A stretch of 64,000 nucleotides of DNA from Clavelina lepadiformis (lineage: Eukaryota; Chordata; Ascidiacea; Aplousobranchia; Clavelinidae): the NCBI RefSeq assembly GCF_947623445.1, contig NC_135240.1, forward strand, positions 10,230,001 through 10,294,000, given 5' to 3'. Position 1 is the stretch's first letter. Every line of letters begins with the position of its first letter. This document shows, in pieces, positions 1 through 11,700 of the stretch. Both the position numbers and the translations under genes were made by a program. Under the pieces are notes generated by a model, which was not told the DNA's origin, searched no databases, and saw only the letters and a program-made list of their open reading frames with translations.

Positions 1-1668
1 CTTGTAAATAGGTGAGTTCAAATTCATACAAAGTTATACACAACAGAAAAATTACCAAAGCCATCTACGGTAAGTAGCAAAGCTGATATCTATCCAACGC
101 TCCCGCTAAGAAAAAATATAAAAACTTTCTGGTAAATGTCACAGTTTGGTGTCACTTTCTTACCAACAGTTACAGTTTACTGTCAAATGCTTCAACCAGC
201 CTATATATCATGCCATCAGTTAACATTTACAATATAATATGTGTCGTCTAACCTATCTGAAAGGATTCACCTATCAAAAGCAAAGTAACATGGGTTTACA
301 TCAAAAAAACAATAATAAAAATTATGTCAAACTGGTGCATTAAATCTAATGTTTTAAATATATTAATTGCAATAAACTTAAAGAAAATGATTTGAAAGAC
401 GAAGTGAATGAAGAAATAAAAATTGAGATGACTACTGGCACCATTGCAATTGATTAAATGAGAAAATCTATCATCAAAATATCATATTCATAAATATTTA
501 ACATATCAATTAAGATAAAAATAAATCACATAATAAGTGGTTTGCCATCGATCATTTAGCAAACGGATCAAGCAAAACGCTGCAAAATTATAATCGAATT
601 AATAGAACAAAATACACCAAAAGGAACAAGCAGCGAAACAGCTGAACATAGTACGTTAAACTTCACACATCCAAGAGTAAACCGTCTTTATCTATATATG
701 TACAAAGTACTTTCCACAGGCCAAGGCACAAAACTTACAATATAATACATGAAGGGGCATGTGTCATTTTATGATCATTTGGTACATGTTTAATAACCAT
801 GTTAAAAAGTTTTATGTGGATAATACTTAGTAGACATTGCATATAACACACCAACTGCCAATATCATTAATCAATGATACAACATCATATCAAAATCAAC
901 ATACACAAACGACATTAACATGAGTACAAGTACATGATTCTATCTGCAATTTTAATGATTTAATGAGGAACTGGACCGTTGACTTTGAAGTTAACCGAGT
1001 AACATAAAAAGACAACATAACACAGAAAGCATGGCAATGAACAATGTTAAATTAAGTATTAGAGTTAATGAATAGAGGGTCTATTTGGAATTAATGCATA
1101 GTAAGTCTATGTTCTCATATTATGGATCGTACAACTTGTAACATAGTAAATATGAACTGCAGGCTGGCATTTAAAAAAGAACAGATGACATTCACCAAAT
1201 ATAAGATTGTAATAAAGGGCAATTCCAGTGTGACATCACTTTGAGCACACAAGCAAGACAAAGGCAACTTAAATGCACAATGATAAGCATACTTTGGTTC
1301 ATTTTATCGCTTAACTTAGTAAAACAACAATAGCAATAGCAAGTATTTAATATATATACAAACAGAAAAAAAGTGTTGTGCTTTGTGCAATTTGCTGCTT
1401 AGACCATTTCAAAAACACAATCAAAATGATGAGACAACAAGAACACAAAATTAATTTTAAGCTTGCAGAAGTCAGTGATTATACAAACTATTTTTCGCAT
1501 TTCTGTAATCTATCCAAAAGAGTTTTTCTTTTTATTAAGAAATGCATTAATCTGCTCGTGGTGGTTTTTCATATCAGAATAAACTTAATTTTCTGGTTAT
1601 TTGTATTACATAGCCTAAATTAAGCAGCTAATGCATCAAAGTCATCTTAAAAAAATATCTTGGCAAAC
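1..1668. other. Downstream flank of UXS1, no gene recognised
   Basis: AT-rich sequence with no reading frame that resembles a known protein on either strand. The part nearest UXS1 is probably its 3' UTR, because a minus-strand AATAAA lies at 1531-1536, about 130 bases past the UXS1 stop. The remaining 1.4 kb shows no clear repeat or RNA gene. Confidence 0.6.
1531..1536 (-). other. Candidate poly(A) signal of UXS1
   Basis: Reads AATAAA on the minus strand, about 130 bases downstream of the UXS1 stop codon. It is a canonical hexamer in the right place and orientation. Cleavage there is inferred. Confidence 0.45.
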
Positions 1669-2886
1669 TTACAATTCATCAGGTAAAAAAACATTTCGCT
1701 TGTTTCCGGAAGCTTGCTGTAGCTCAGCTTTAAAGTAAGCAATAGTTTTTTGCAAACCCACTTCTAAAGGCACAACAGGTTCCCAATTTAAGAGAGTTTT
1801 AGCTTTTGTTATGTCAGGTTTTCGTTTTTTGGGGTCATCAGTTGCAGGAGGCTTGTGTATAATTTCAGAAGTGCTGTTCACTTGCCATTTTATTAATTCA
1901 GCAAATTCTAAAATGGTATGCTCGTCGGGGTTACCTAAATTTACGGGTGAACTTGTATCACTCCTCATTAAAGCAATCAGGCCATTTACAAGGTCTGACA
2001 CGTACTGGAAAGACCTGGTTTGATCACCATTGCCATATATTGATATTGGTTCTCCTTGGAGAGCTTGCAGTACAAAATTGGACACAACCCTCCCATCTGC
2101 CATGTGCATCCTTGGCCCAAAAGTGTTAAAAATGCGAGCCACTCGAATTTTTACGCCATCCTGAGACTGATAAGCATAGCACATAGTTTCAGCAACACGT
2201 TTACCCTCATCATAACAGGCTCTAGGCCCTACTGGATTAACATGGCCCCAATAGGACTCCTTTTGAGGATGCTCTTCCGGATCACCATATACCTCTGATG
2301 TTGAAGCAAGCAGCATTTTTGCTCCTACTCTTTTGGCAAGACCTAGCATATTTAAAGTACCAATGCTGGATGTTTTAATGGTTTTTATGGGGTTGTACAT
2401 GTAATGTGGTGGAGAGGCAGGGCAAGCTAAATGGTATATCTCATCTACTTCAATATACAAAGGCTTTACGACGTCATGATGTATCAGTTCGAAATTTTCA
2501 TGACCAATCCAGTGTTCAACATTGCGCTTACGGCCAGTGAAAAAGTTATCCACCACAGTAACTTCATGTCCTTCTAGCATTAACTTGTCCGTCAGATGGC
2601 TGCCAACAAATCCAGCGCCACCTGTTACAAGAATTCTTTTTCGATCTTTTTCAGCTAGAAATTTAACAGGCAAGTACTTTTTTGTATTTGAGTCTATGTT
2701 TTCAACTTGTTTTTTCAATTGTTCATTCTCCCATTTCAATCTTTGTAGCTTATAGGCAACTTCGTTTAAGAAAGATGTTGTTGTTGAATTTTCAACAGTT
2801 AGTTCATGTCGAGCAACAGCTACGATCACGATCACCACAATAAATATGAGAATGTATCTCAAATTAACAGTGCTTCTGGGAAACAT
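1669..2886 (-). CDS. UXS1: UDP-glucuronate decarboxylase (UDP-xylose synthase), single exon
   Basis: A 405-residue intronless protein. UXS1 converts UDP-glucuronate to UDP-xylose in the Golgi/ER lumen, supplying xylose for proteoglycan linkers. Residues 10-26 form one hydrophobic anchor (type II topology), followed by a short stem with coiled-coil character (about 45-65). The extended SDR fold has the NAD-binding GGAGFVG at 89-95, the acidic VVDN strand end at 111-114, the STSEVYGD segment near 195-202, and the catalytic YxxxK pair Tyr225/Lys229. Length matches the family (human about 420). The start is the first Met before the anchor, and an AG lies a few bases upstream of it. A complete, intact reading frame without introns is odd beside intron-rich neighbours, so a retrocopy or intron loss is possible. 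Family assignment is very secure. Confidence 0.97.
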   Translation of the reverse strand: MFPRSTVNLRYILIFIVVIVIVAVARHELTVENSTTTSFLNEVAYKLQRLKWENEQLKKQVENIDSNTKKYLPVKFLAEKDRKRILVTGGAGFVGSHLTDKLMLEGHEVTVVDNFFTGRKRNVEHWIGHENFELIHHDVVKPLYIEVDEIYHLACPASPPHYMYNPIKTIKTSSIGTLNMLGLAKRVGAKMLLASTSEVYGDPEEHPQKESYWGHVNPVGPRACYDEGKRVAETMCYAYQSQDGVKIRVARIFNTFGPRMHMADGRVVSNFVLQALQGEPISIYGNGDQTRSFQYVSDLVNGLIALMRSDTSSPVNLGNPDEHTILEFAELIKWQVNSTSEIIHKPPATDDPKKRKPDITKAKTLLNWEPVVPLEVGLQKTIAYFKAELQQASGNKRNVFLPDEL

Positions 2887-3193
2887 TTTAGCTGGTCATA
2901 TAATTCTTATATACTTATCATATCCTTTGAAAACACATAAAGAGTAGCTACATTAAGATTTACATATTGATACCATAATACACTAGATTTATTAAAGTTT
3001 TAATACGCCATACTTCATGGCAACTAACAGTCAAGTCTAGGCTATAACATTTCGGTAATTATATCGATAAAGTCAAGTTTGGTACAATTTTGAGTTTGGG
3101 TGTAAAAGATTTTGCACCCATCGATCCATCATTATTAAAAGTAAACAAAAAAGCATCACTTCACACGTCCTTTTGTTGCTATAGATCCTTCAT

Positions 3194-3424
3194 CACAACT
3201 AAAAAGTATGGCAGTGTTCGTTGAGAACTTGTGCCTAAAAAGACGCAAACTTGGGCTTAATGGCGTGCACTGAAGCCTTAGTTCTTTGTTTACTTATTAT
3301 AAATTGATATTTAAACAACCAGTTTTTATTGGCTTATTTAGTATAAATCAGCATGAAGATAAAGAAGTTTGGCATGTACATTGATGAATCTCGTGCGTGC
3401 CAGGGTCACTCTTTCCCACTATGC
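3194..3424 (+). repeat. Copy A of the ~230 bp inverted-end repeat family
   Basis: Matches five other copies in this window (minus strand near 14707-14927; plus strand near 15248, 24153, 24653 and 40141). Shared landmarks in order are AAAGTATGGCAGT, a TTTATTATAAAT tract, a GTTTGGC element, GTTGATGAATCTC, GTGCGTGC and a closing CTTTCCCACTA. The ends are imperfect inverted repeats of each other. It has no coding capacity. The class (MITE or satellite-like) is not settled. Confidence 0.7.
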
Positions 3425-3494
3425 CTCTTCATCTAACCAGTATCTACAACATCCATCAAGATAAGCGCAGTCAAATGTATTGTATACTTTATGT

Positions 3495-3790
3495 TTCACC
3501 AGTGCTAATTGTCATAATTAGCTCTTATTTCCTACGAAATTCTTGTGCAGATCTGACGATATTATAATGTTATCACCGTCTCATTGTGAATCAATAATAT
3601 AACTATATTCTAGAACATTGACAGTTTGGTATTGTACTGTGGTGCACAATTAGTCTGCCAGTGTTTAACGAACCCACATATCAATAGAGCCAGACTAACA
3701 AATAATCGATTAAGCAATAAGTAATTACAACCAAAACAATCTAGGCCTAGTAAGAACACTGTCAGTTGGCAAACGCCATTAACAGTGGAA
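3495..3790 (+). repeat. Dispersed repeat, copy 1 (pair at 33088-33540)
   Basis: The stretch holding TTAGCTCTTATT, TTCTTGTGCAGATCTGA and GATATTATAATGTTAT recurs near 33090-33170. Further downstream, AATCGATTAAGCAATAA matches AATCGATCAAGCAATAA near 33478-33494. The second copy carries extra internal sequence. No coding capacity was seen and the family is unknown. Confidence 0.6.
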
Positions 3791-4707
3791 GCAAAATAAA
3801 ACGGTGCTAACTTTCACAGTATAGTCCAATACAATGAAAATATGCTCACACACAATTAACAAACAAGAAAAAAGCAGCAAAGCCTTGAAAGCTTAAAACG
3901 TGCAAAATGTTAACTATGCTAGTATGCTGTGACCTGGGTGCGATAACGATAACAATGAATAATTTATAACATGTCTAAAAATTTTAAATCTTCTACATAG
4001 TAAGAAGCGATATGCAAGTCGATCAACAGGCTAACGGTAACACCGGAAGCATGAGGTCGGGGAATCAGGCCACTGGTACTGTCAGACTGTACACGAAATT
4101 TACCATATCGCAGCCTTCGCTGTACCTTCAGCAAAGAGTAAGGGCTTTAATGCAAGCAGTCGAGTCAGTTTGCCGTTTAGTGTCAGCATCACCTTAAACG
4201 TACAACCAGGCTACGCTAAGGCACTTAAACTATATAGGCATAGTACGGCAGAATAAGCTATACTTGTACTAACTAGGCCTACTATTTGCATTAAAAAACG
4301 TTTCCCAAGCAAAGCATGGAAAACCGCTAGAAATAAAGTGTTTTTAGTTGATAAAATTTATTTGACTCATGCCATAAAAATGCGTAGTTTCAAAGACATG
4401 CCCTTCATTAAATACCGATAAGAACAATTGAGTCATGAACAAACTTAGTCACAAAGCGGATGTAAGCACTAACATGTTGACAGAATCTAGTTTTAAACTT
4501 TCGGTCGCAAATAATGCATAAATTAAAATTGCTTAGGTTGTCATATGGATTGCATAGCTTATCCTATATAATAAATGAACGCCTGTTTTTTTAATTCGTT
4601 ATTCAATCGGGCTCAACTGGCCAAGGCTCAAATTTTTAATCGTTTTTCGTTAAATGAACTATAAAATGCCTCATTTAGCCTCTTAGTCTAAGCGAGTTGT
4701 GTTTACG

Positions 4708-5252
4708 TAGACTTACCATACGTCCCGTTTTAGCCGGGACAGTCCCCCTTTTTAACGTCTTGTCCCGGCGTCCCGATCGGTCGGCCAAACGTCCCGCTTT
4801 GGCATTCAGTCAGCCAGCATAGGCATACCGCATAGAAGCCATGCACGAACATTAGCATGTTCTTATTATTGTTTTTGCTGTGTAGCGTACCGGTACTTCT
4901 TGAAGAAGAATTCGAGATCTTGTTTGTTATTTATTTCATTGTATTCGATAAAAATGTTATTGTGACGTTATTGTTAGCGGATAATTGGTACGGTAATTTT
5001 CCGGTGAAATAGAGGCAGACATCTTTGTATCGTTAACGTCAATTCCTTCCTATTTTTCGAATTGAAACCGATATTTAGAGAACAAGCATTTGAACTTTCG
5101 ATGGCAATATGGTCAATGAAGACAGCTAGGGTGGGTTTAAATGTAGGCCTACGTAATAATTCCGAAAAATGTCAAGTTAAAAAATCACAGCTAAGGGGTT
5201 TAGGTTGTTTGAAAGCGTCCCGTTTTGAAGCCACAAAATTATGGTAAGCCTA
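4708..5252. mobile_element. hAT-type non-autonomous DNA transposon with perfect target duplication
   Basis: The 545-bp unit starts TAGACTTACCATA and ends with the inverted TATGGTAAGCCTA. It is flanked on both sides by the identical 8-mer TGTTTACG (4700-4707 and 5253-5260), the duplication size expected for hAT transposases. GTCCCG-rich subterminal motifs occur near both ends. It encodes no intact transposase. The ends resemble those of the element at 51436-51933, so the two may have been moved by related enzymes. Confidence 0.85.
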
Positions 5253-5697
5253 TGTTTACGTAATAGTAGTATTTCACAGCAAGTCATTCTTGTTATTAAT
5301 ACTACGCCAGTAGTTAGTACGTCATGATGCGCTATTCAAAATCAACGTAATCTATACTCAAAATCAATGGACTGTTTCACTCATATCATATTCTGTCAAG
5401 TCGAACACAGCATGTAGACATGTAGCGTTCGCCGACCAGTCCGCTAAGTTGTTATGTCTGGTGTCAAGCCCTGCCCCTTGACGGAGACTGGAAAATTAAT
5501 ATGCACTAATCTGAAAATATGCAAGTCGTGTTTTGGAATTGGACAATAACTAACCAACAATAATAATTAATCCAACCTTTAGATGAGATTTATTAGCATC
5601 GAGGTATAGCCCGTAAACATCATGAACTGTTAATCTATTTTATTGCTGAAAATCAAGGATGACATCAGCTACAATACGTCAAGTAGCGCAATATTAA

Positions 5698-7877
5698 CAG
5701 AGCCGGATTAAGACCGTGATGGGCCTGGAGCTAAAAGGTATCATGGGGCCTACACAGAATTTTGTCTCTACCATTTAATACAAAACAAAATGCAAGCAGA
5801 ATATTCACAAACAGTATTTCACCAAACGTATTATAAAAATTCCTTATTTTTTTAAATATTTAACCAATGCATTTTCAATAAATTATATTTAAACATTTCG
5901 ATTGTTTCATAAAGCAAAAATATATAAGCTATAAGGGGTTTAGGAAGTTAAAATGCGGCTTTACATTACGGGAATTATCTGTCAACGCAATTTCTATTGC
6001 TTCTTCGTTAATTGAAATAAATCACATTGTTCGACGACCGAAGTTAGGATATTTTCATGAAGCAAAGGTGTTTGTATGCAAACTTTTTTGTTTGCTACTC
6101 AACATTCAACTTTAAAATGAGCGTTTGTATGCGCAAATTCTTTCTACTTTTTAATTTTTTACACTAGATGTTGTTTTTATTTGAATATGGTACAAAGTAG
6201 CCAAGCTTAACCGCGCTCTATAGATAAAAGCCACGCCCACGGTCACGAGCCAAGTTTGGTTAAACAGAGAACAAGTGATTTTAAAGAATTAAGATCCAAA
6301 TATAGATAATTTGCAAATTAGGCCTACGCCGTTTAATAAATACAGATCTAGCTAACCCTGGTATAGACTAGTCGCTATTCATGAGTTTAGACGTGATGTA
6401 AGAATGAATCTGCCATACATAAGCTGGGTCTATCTTCTGCATTCTGCAAGCAAGACAGCAAGCAGCAATGTGTTGAGCAATAATGATTCATAGGTATCCT
6501 CTTTGTACCATCTTTGAAGACCATTTAAGGAAAACCACAAAATGGAAACGGAAATACACGCTCTGGAGGACTCGAAATCGTCTACGACGGTTTGTTCCAT
6601 AGTAATCAGTGAAATATCGCCAAGTAAGTCGCGCAAAACTCTTTTTAGGCCGAAGATGACAAAGGTAGGCAGGCAAGAATAAATCACAGGCATTCCAACA
6701 TCAGCACAAAATTTACCACTGTAAAGTTTAAAAATTTTTTTAAGTGCGTCGATCTTCATTTTGGTTACGAAATTAATGTCTATAGCGTTAAAAAGTGTTG
6801 TTTCTTTACTCTGTGGGCTCTTTGGTTTCTTTGCAGGGCCAAACTTGCTCTGACTCCAAAAACAACAGGGAAAGCTACACAAGTTGAAATGAAAGAACAA
6901 TAAATGGCCTTTATTCCAGTACACAAAGCAACGCCTAGTTGTGGTGCCCTATAAACGCAATCATGTGCAAAGTGCAGTAACGCAGAGGTCTTCTCTTCTT
7001 CTCAGCTTCTTCCCAATATCAATTTTTTGGCTCCTCATTTCTCGTTGACCTCTGGTAACGTCATAATGCAAGTCGTAACCGTAAACTGCAGTGGCTACAA
7101 CCGCTACAACTCGTAAGCAAACGTTTGATATTTAGCTTAGAGTTACCATTGCAAGCCGAGGCTTGTAACAGAACAAGTGAGTAAAGTCAAAAGAAGCTAC
7201 AGTATATGAGGAATAAAAAATTCAGGAAGCAATTATTAATTTTTGCTTGGGGAAAACGTTTTTAAAAAGTCACTTTAGATACAGGTAGGCCTATATGAAG
7301 ACACCGCTTTGAATTTTATTTGCAATATTTATTTTAAAAAGTTGTTGTTGCACTACTAAGTTAGTTGTATTCCCACGATAACGGAACAATTTCCTGTAAA
7401 AGTGCGAATAAAAAATCAATTAAAAAACCATTTAATGAGCCATAATGTTAATAATGGTGAAAACAAAATTATCTCGTCCAACACATAAATACGATTAAGG
7501 GATGCGAAAGTTTCACACAGCTACAGAGTTTGTATAATAACACATAAAGAAGCAAGATCAAGCTTGCAAAAGCTGATAGCAAAAGATTAAAGTTAACCTT
7601 TGAGGTGCTTCGTTATTCAACTATTGCTTTTATACAGTAATAGGCCTACCGCATAGGCCTACTGTAAATTTTATGTTTATCAGCATTTACATTTTCTTAT
7701 ACAGGACTTGCCTGACAATATCTCAATCACGTAACGATTTGACAAACAAACCACGTACTTACAGACTTTTGTGGTAAACATGTTTCGTTTTTTATCAATG
7801 CGTTCGTATTCATGTGGGCCTATTTTTGCCAGAGGGCCTGAGGATGCAACCCTATCAGCCCCCGCCTTAATCCGCTA
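5698..7877. mobile_element. Decayed hAT-like transposon with transposase C-terminal remnant
   Basis: The left end CAGAGCCGGATTAAG and the right end CTTAATCCGCT (near 7866-7876) are imperfect inverted repeats, followed inwards by GGGCC-rich sequence on both sides. A minus-strand frame at 6430-6924 has a segment LGDISLITMEQTVVDDFESS that resembles the C-terminal dimerisation region of hAT transposases. That resemblance is from memory of the family and was not aligned. The target duplication is degenerate or lost, so the element is old and its limits are approximate. Confidence 0.45.
7560..7615 (+). repeat. Degenerate member of the stem-motif repeat family
   Basis: Contains GAAGCAAG, a short spacer, CTTGCAAAAGCT and then AAGTTAACCTTT. 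This is the same order as in the better copies at 15845-15985 and 55821-56011. It lies inside the decayed hAT-like element. Confidence 0.45.
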
Positions 7878-8330
7878 TTAAATCTTCATCCCTTCTTTTT
7901 TTACAAGGTTGCCATCGGCTAGTAACTGCTTAAGGCCAGAAGAGTTTACGACATCAGCGATCAGTAGACATTTTGTGTGAGAAAATTGATCTCGACTCGA
8001 TTACCTCTAGATCTGGGATGACTATATGCATATTGCACACGATTAGGCCCTCTGTTGCTTTCATGCTACGGGTGTTCTCATGCCCCACGAGAAAGAGGCC
8101 AATAACCGTTAAGTCCGGCTGGTTTAAACGACTTATGGCAGGCTATAGACTTGTTTACCGACGTAAATGCAACTCGTTATGAAGTTACACACGGTATTAA
8201 TAAACATGATTTACATAACACTCCATCCCTGTCGCTTCTATTTAACTTAAACCATTACGAAACTAATAATAAATCAATCTGCGTAGCGATGATGGCCCAG
8301 TATATGCTTGTAAAAAGTCTAAGTTCTTTC

Positions 8331-8336
8331 TTTATT
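8331..8336 (-). other. Candidate poly(A) signal of NFXL1
   Basis: AATAAA on the minus strand, about 450 bases past the NFXL1 stop. Position and orientation suit a 3' UTR of ordinary length. The stretch 7878-8786 shows no coding sequence. Confidence 0.35.
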
Positions 8337-8786
8337 TTAATATAAAGTGAAATTCCAAAAAATGCAATAAATCGAAAAACCCCCATGGTGCTCCTGAATA
8401 TTTGCGTGTCACTTTAGTTTAGTTTATGTCTTAGACTATTATTTTATGAAACCACATATCTCTAACTCTTGCAATAGAATGTTAATGTCAAGACTGCAAT
8501 TTTGGGCCAAAATAGTCAAATTTCACTTATAATTCAGGGTAACATAAACATGCGACATGCAAGTTTTTACTCGCCATTTGCTAGTAGACTTACAGTACAT
8601 CAAAATCACATTTGGCGATATATTGCACAAATTAGAACTTCACAAACCGGCTACTAAACTACAATGGCACTCTAGGTTAAGCTTCCCATGGTTCCACAAA
8701 AACAAACGTTGAAACATGCGGTAAAAGGTTGATTCATGGATCAACATAACACATATGACTTTGTAATAACTCTATATGCATTCGTT

Positions 8787-11700
8787 TTAAATATTACTGA
8801 GATAATAGGCATATGCAATTGACGCCAGAACTACAGAAGCGACAAAAATGTAATGCAGGATCTGACACAAACGTGAACTAAGAAAACGTTTCCAACCGTT
8901 TTCCGCATCTTTCTCATCTGCTGATTGACTCCTTTTTCGCAGCCGAGATCTTCTGTTCATCTTACGCTCAAACTTTTCCACTTCCTCCAGCTGCTTTCTT
9001 GCTTCCTCGTCACGTTTGCGTTGCTCTGCCTCTTCTTTTTCCTAAATACACGTAAACCAGCTCATACACTAGATAAGAAAATTGAAATGGGAAAAATTAT
9101 TTGTCCATCAAACTACAGCATGCATCCAGCGATTACAGGTTTTAAAATGTTTTATTTACCGCTCTTTTGGCAGCTTTAACTTTCATGCACTCATCATCAC
9201 ACTGAAGTTTGAAGTTTTCCAAGTGAATATAAGAACAAACGCTCTCCTAGAAAAAAACATTTCCGTTGGAATAACGTTGATTAAACCTCCATGGCATCCA
9301 GCATAACAGGATTGTTATTTCTTCCAACAATATTCCTAAGCACAATGACAATTTGATGTTAAATTAACTTACCTTCTTCCTTCTCTTGCAAGGGCAGCGT
9401 ACTGTGATTTTTTTGCTGCATTCTGTTGAAGGTGGGCATTGGCCTGGATGGCACTGAAGTGGACACAAATGTTCGCAAGGAGACAGTAACTTGGGACAAT
9501 GATTACCACACGATGCCATTCTGTCACATTCTTCCTGAGATCGGCCAGCCCATTCACTTATACGGAAAAAAATAGAAAAGATGCAAAACTTGCTCATTAA
9601 CTTTCTATTCAGTAGTTACTCTTTTGTAAGAAAACAACTACAGGAAACAAATGTTACACGCAGCCATCATAGACTGTGAACCAAGTTACTTCTTACCAAC
9701 AGAGATGCTTTAGTGATACCATGCCACAATGGCATTTCATTCGTATCCGTTTTCGACATGGGGGACACATATCAGGATGGCAAACAGATATGCAGTCATG
9801 AGCACAACCTTCCGGTCGTGGCTTTGAACATGGCCTTTCACAAGGAGCGCAGCTGGAGGCAAGCTGTACGATTATAGAAACAGAGAAAGTGAGAAGAAAG
9901 TTGGCCTACTTGTACTGCAAGTATAAAACTTGTTACAAAAATGACAAAGCATTCATAATATTAATATATATATACTTAATTACAAACGTCACAATTCCAA
10001 TGCCAGTTTATATCAACCGAACACTGAACACTAACAGCTTCATCTTCGCCAACTGGATGGCATTCCAGTTCACAAAGATGGTTACTGCAAGTCAGTTGTC
10101 TTCCACATTTCCTGCCACAGCTATATTCTCTGGCTTCGCTACAGGGGAAATCTGAAGTGTCATGCTTCCCACGACATACCACAGACACCGGGACTTTGCA
10201 GGGGGGACAGGGCAGCTTTTTAATGATGTATGTGAGTTGTGGTAACTCCCATGGAGCTGGGGCTCGCGTCTGTCAAATAAACGCAATAGAAACAGACAGT
10301 GTATGTGTTGTGTTTACAAATATAAATAAACAGAAATATAAAGTAACTCAATTATCTTACCTCATTTCGAACAACAACATTATCATGACATTGGGATGGA
10401 CATAAGTGACCACAAGGAAGAGTCTGGTTGCATACCTGTGTGTACAAATCAATTGATGAAGTTGTTAAAAACGACATCATGCAATTGCTACAACTTAACA
10501 AACAACATGTGCTTTGTATAATGATATAGCAAAGACCTGTGTGCATTTTGGACAATCACCAAAGTGGCAGCTATGAGGAATGCGTTTAGCGTGGTGACAA
10601 TCTGAAGGGCTCTTACATTTTTTCCGGCATCTGTGAGTTAAAGAAACATAATTTATTTTTCATAGCAACCAATATGAATAGCAATGCAAATAAATTTAGT
10701 AATGTTATGTTTGTAACCGTCTTATGTTTGTTCATGTCAGTTTTTCAATACCTCGGAGGTTTGGTGGTTTTCTCCTTTCCACATACAACCATGATATATG
10801 TTTCACCACAGGTACAGGATACTTTTGATGTCAATGGACAAGGATAACATGGCCCTGTAACAAAAATATAAATATGCAGTGTTGTTGCATAAATACAGCA
10901 AGAGAGAACAAACAAAGGAGCTTAACATTACCTTGATGACACAACATCTGACATTTATGCTTTTTGCATTGCAAAGTGTGGCCACATATCTGTTCACAAG
11001 GAGGGCAGTTTCCTGTGCAGCACTACATAAGGTATATTATAAAAAACTAAGTTTGGCATTTCAACTATGTCAAAATAATTCTTCATGAAAGCGTAATTTG
11101 GCAAAATCTCGTACCTTACGTTTGCAATGATGTCGGCCACATGACCTCATTTTTTGGCATTTTGTTTCACAAATGTACACCTTTTGGCATGGTAGTTCAC
11201 GTTCACGCTTGCCACAGCGACATGTCTTTACTGCCATTAGAGGACACTATCAAGAAGAGCTTTAGTTAAAGTGAAGGGCAAGTCCAAACACAAGTTGGCC
11301 TTAAATCAGAGATTAGTTGTCAATAAACATACTGGTGATTGGATTTTCAATAATATGTAGTGGTCAAGATTGTTTGGTAAATTTGGCATCCTATTATGAT
11401 GAAAAGGGCCATCATTATTATGTTACAATGCAAAAACAATAGGCTTGATAACTGGGGTTTGTATTAGATATGGTAGTAGTGGGAGGCTAGCTAACGCGTT
11501 TTGGTGGGAAAACTGGGTAGGTGATTAGTAGCAGGAAATGTTTATTTTCGGCAAAGGAATGTCACAGATGACAGTTGTACATAAACTGGTAAAGCATTTT
11601 TGTTTTTACTGCATTTCCTGATACTGGACTAGGCTAGAGCCGACAACCAAGACTGAACTGTAATGTAGGTTAGCATTTACATTAGTAGGCCTACAAATAA

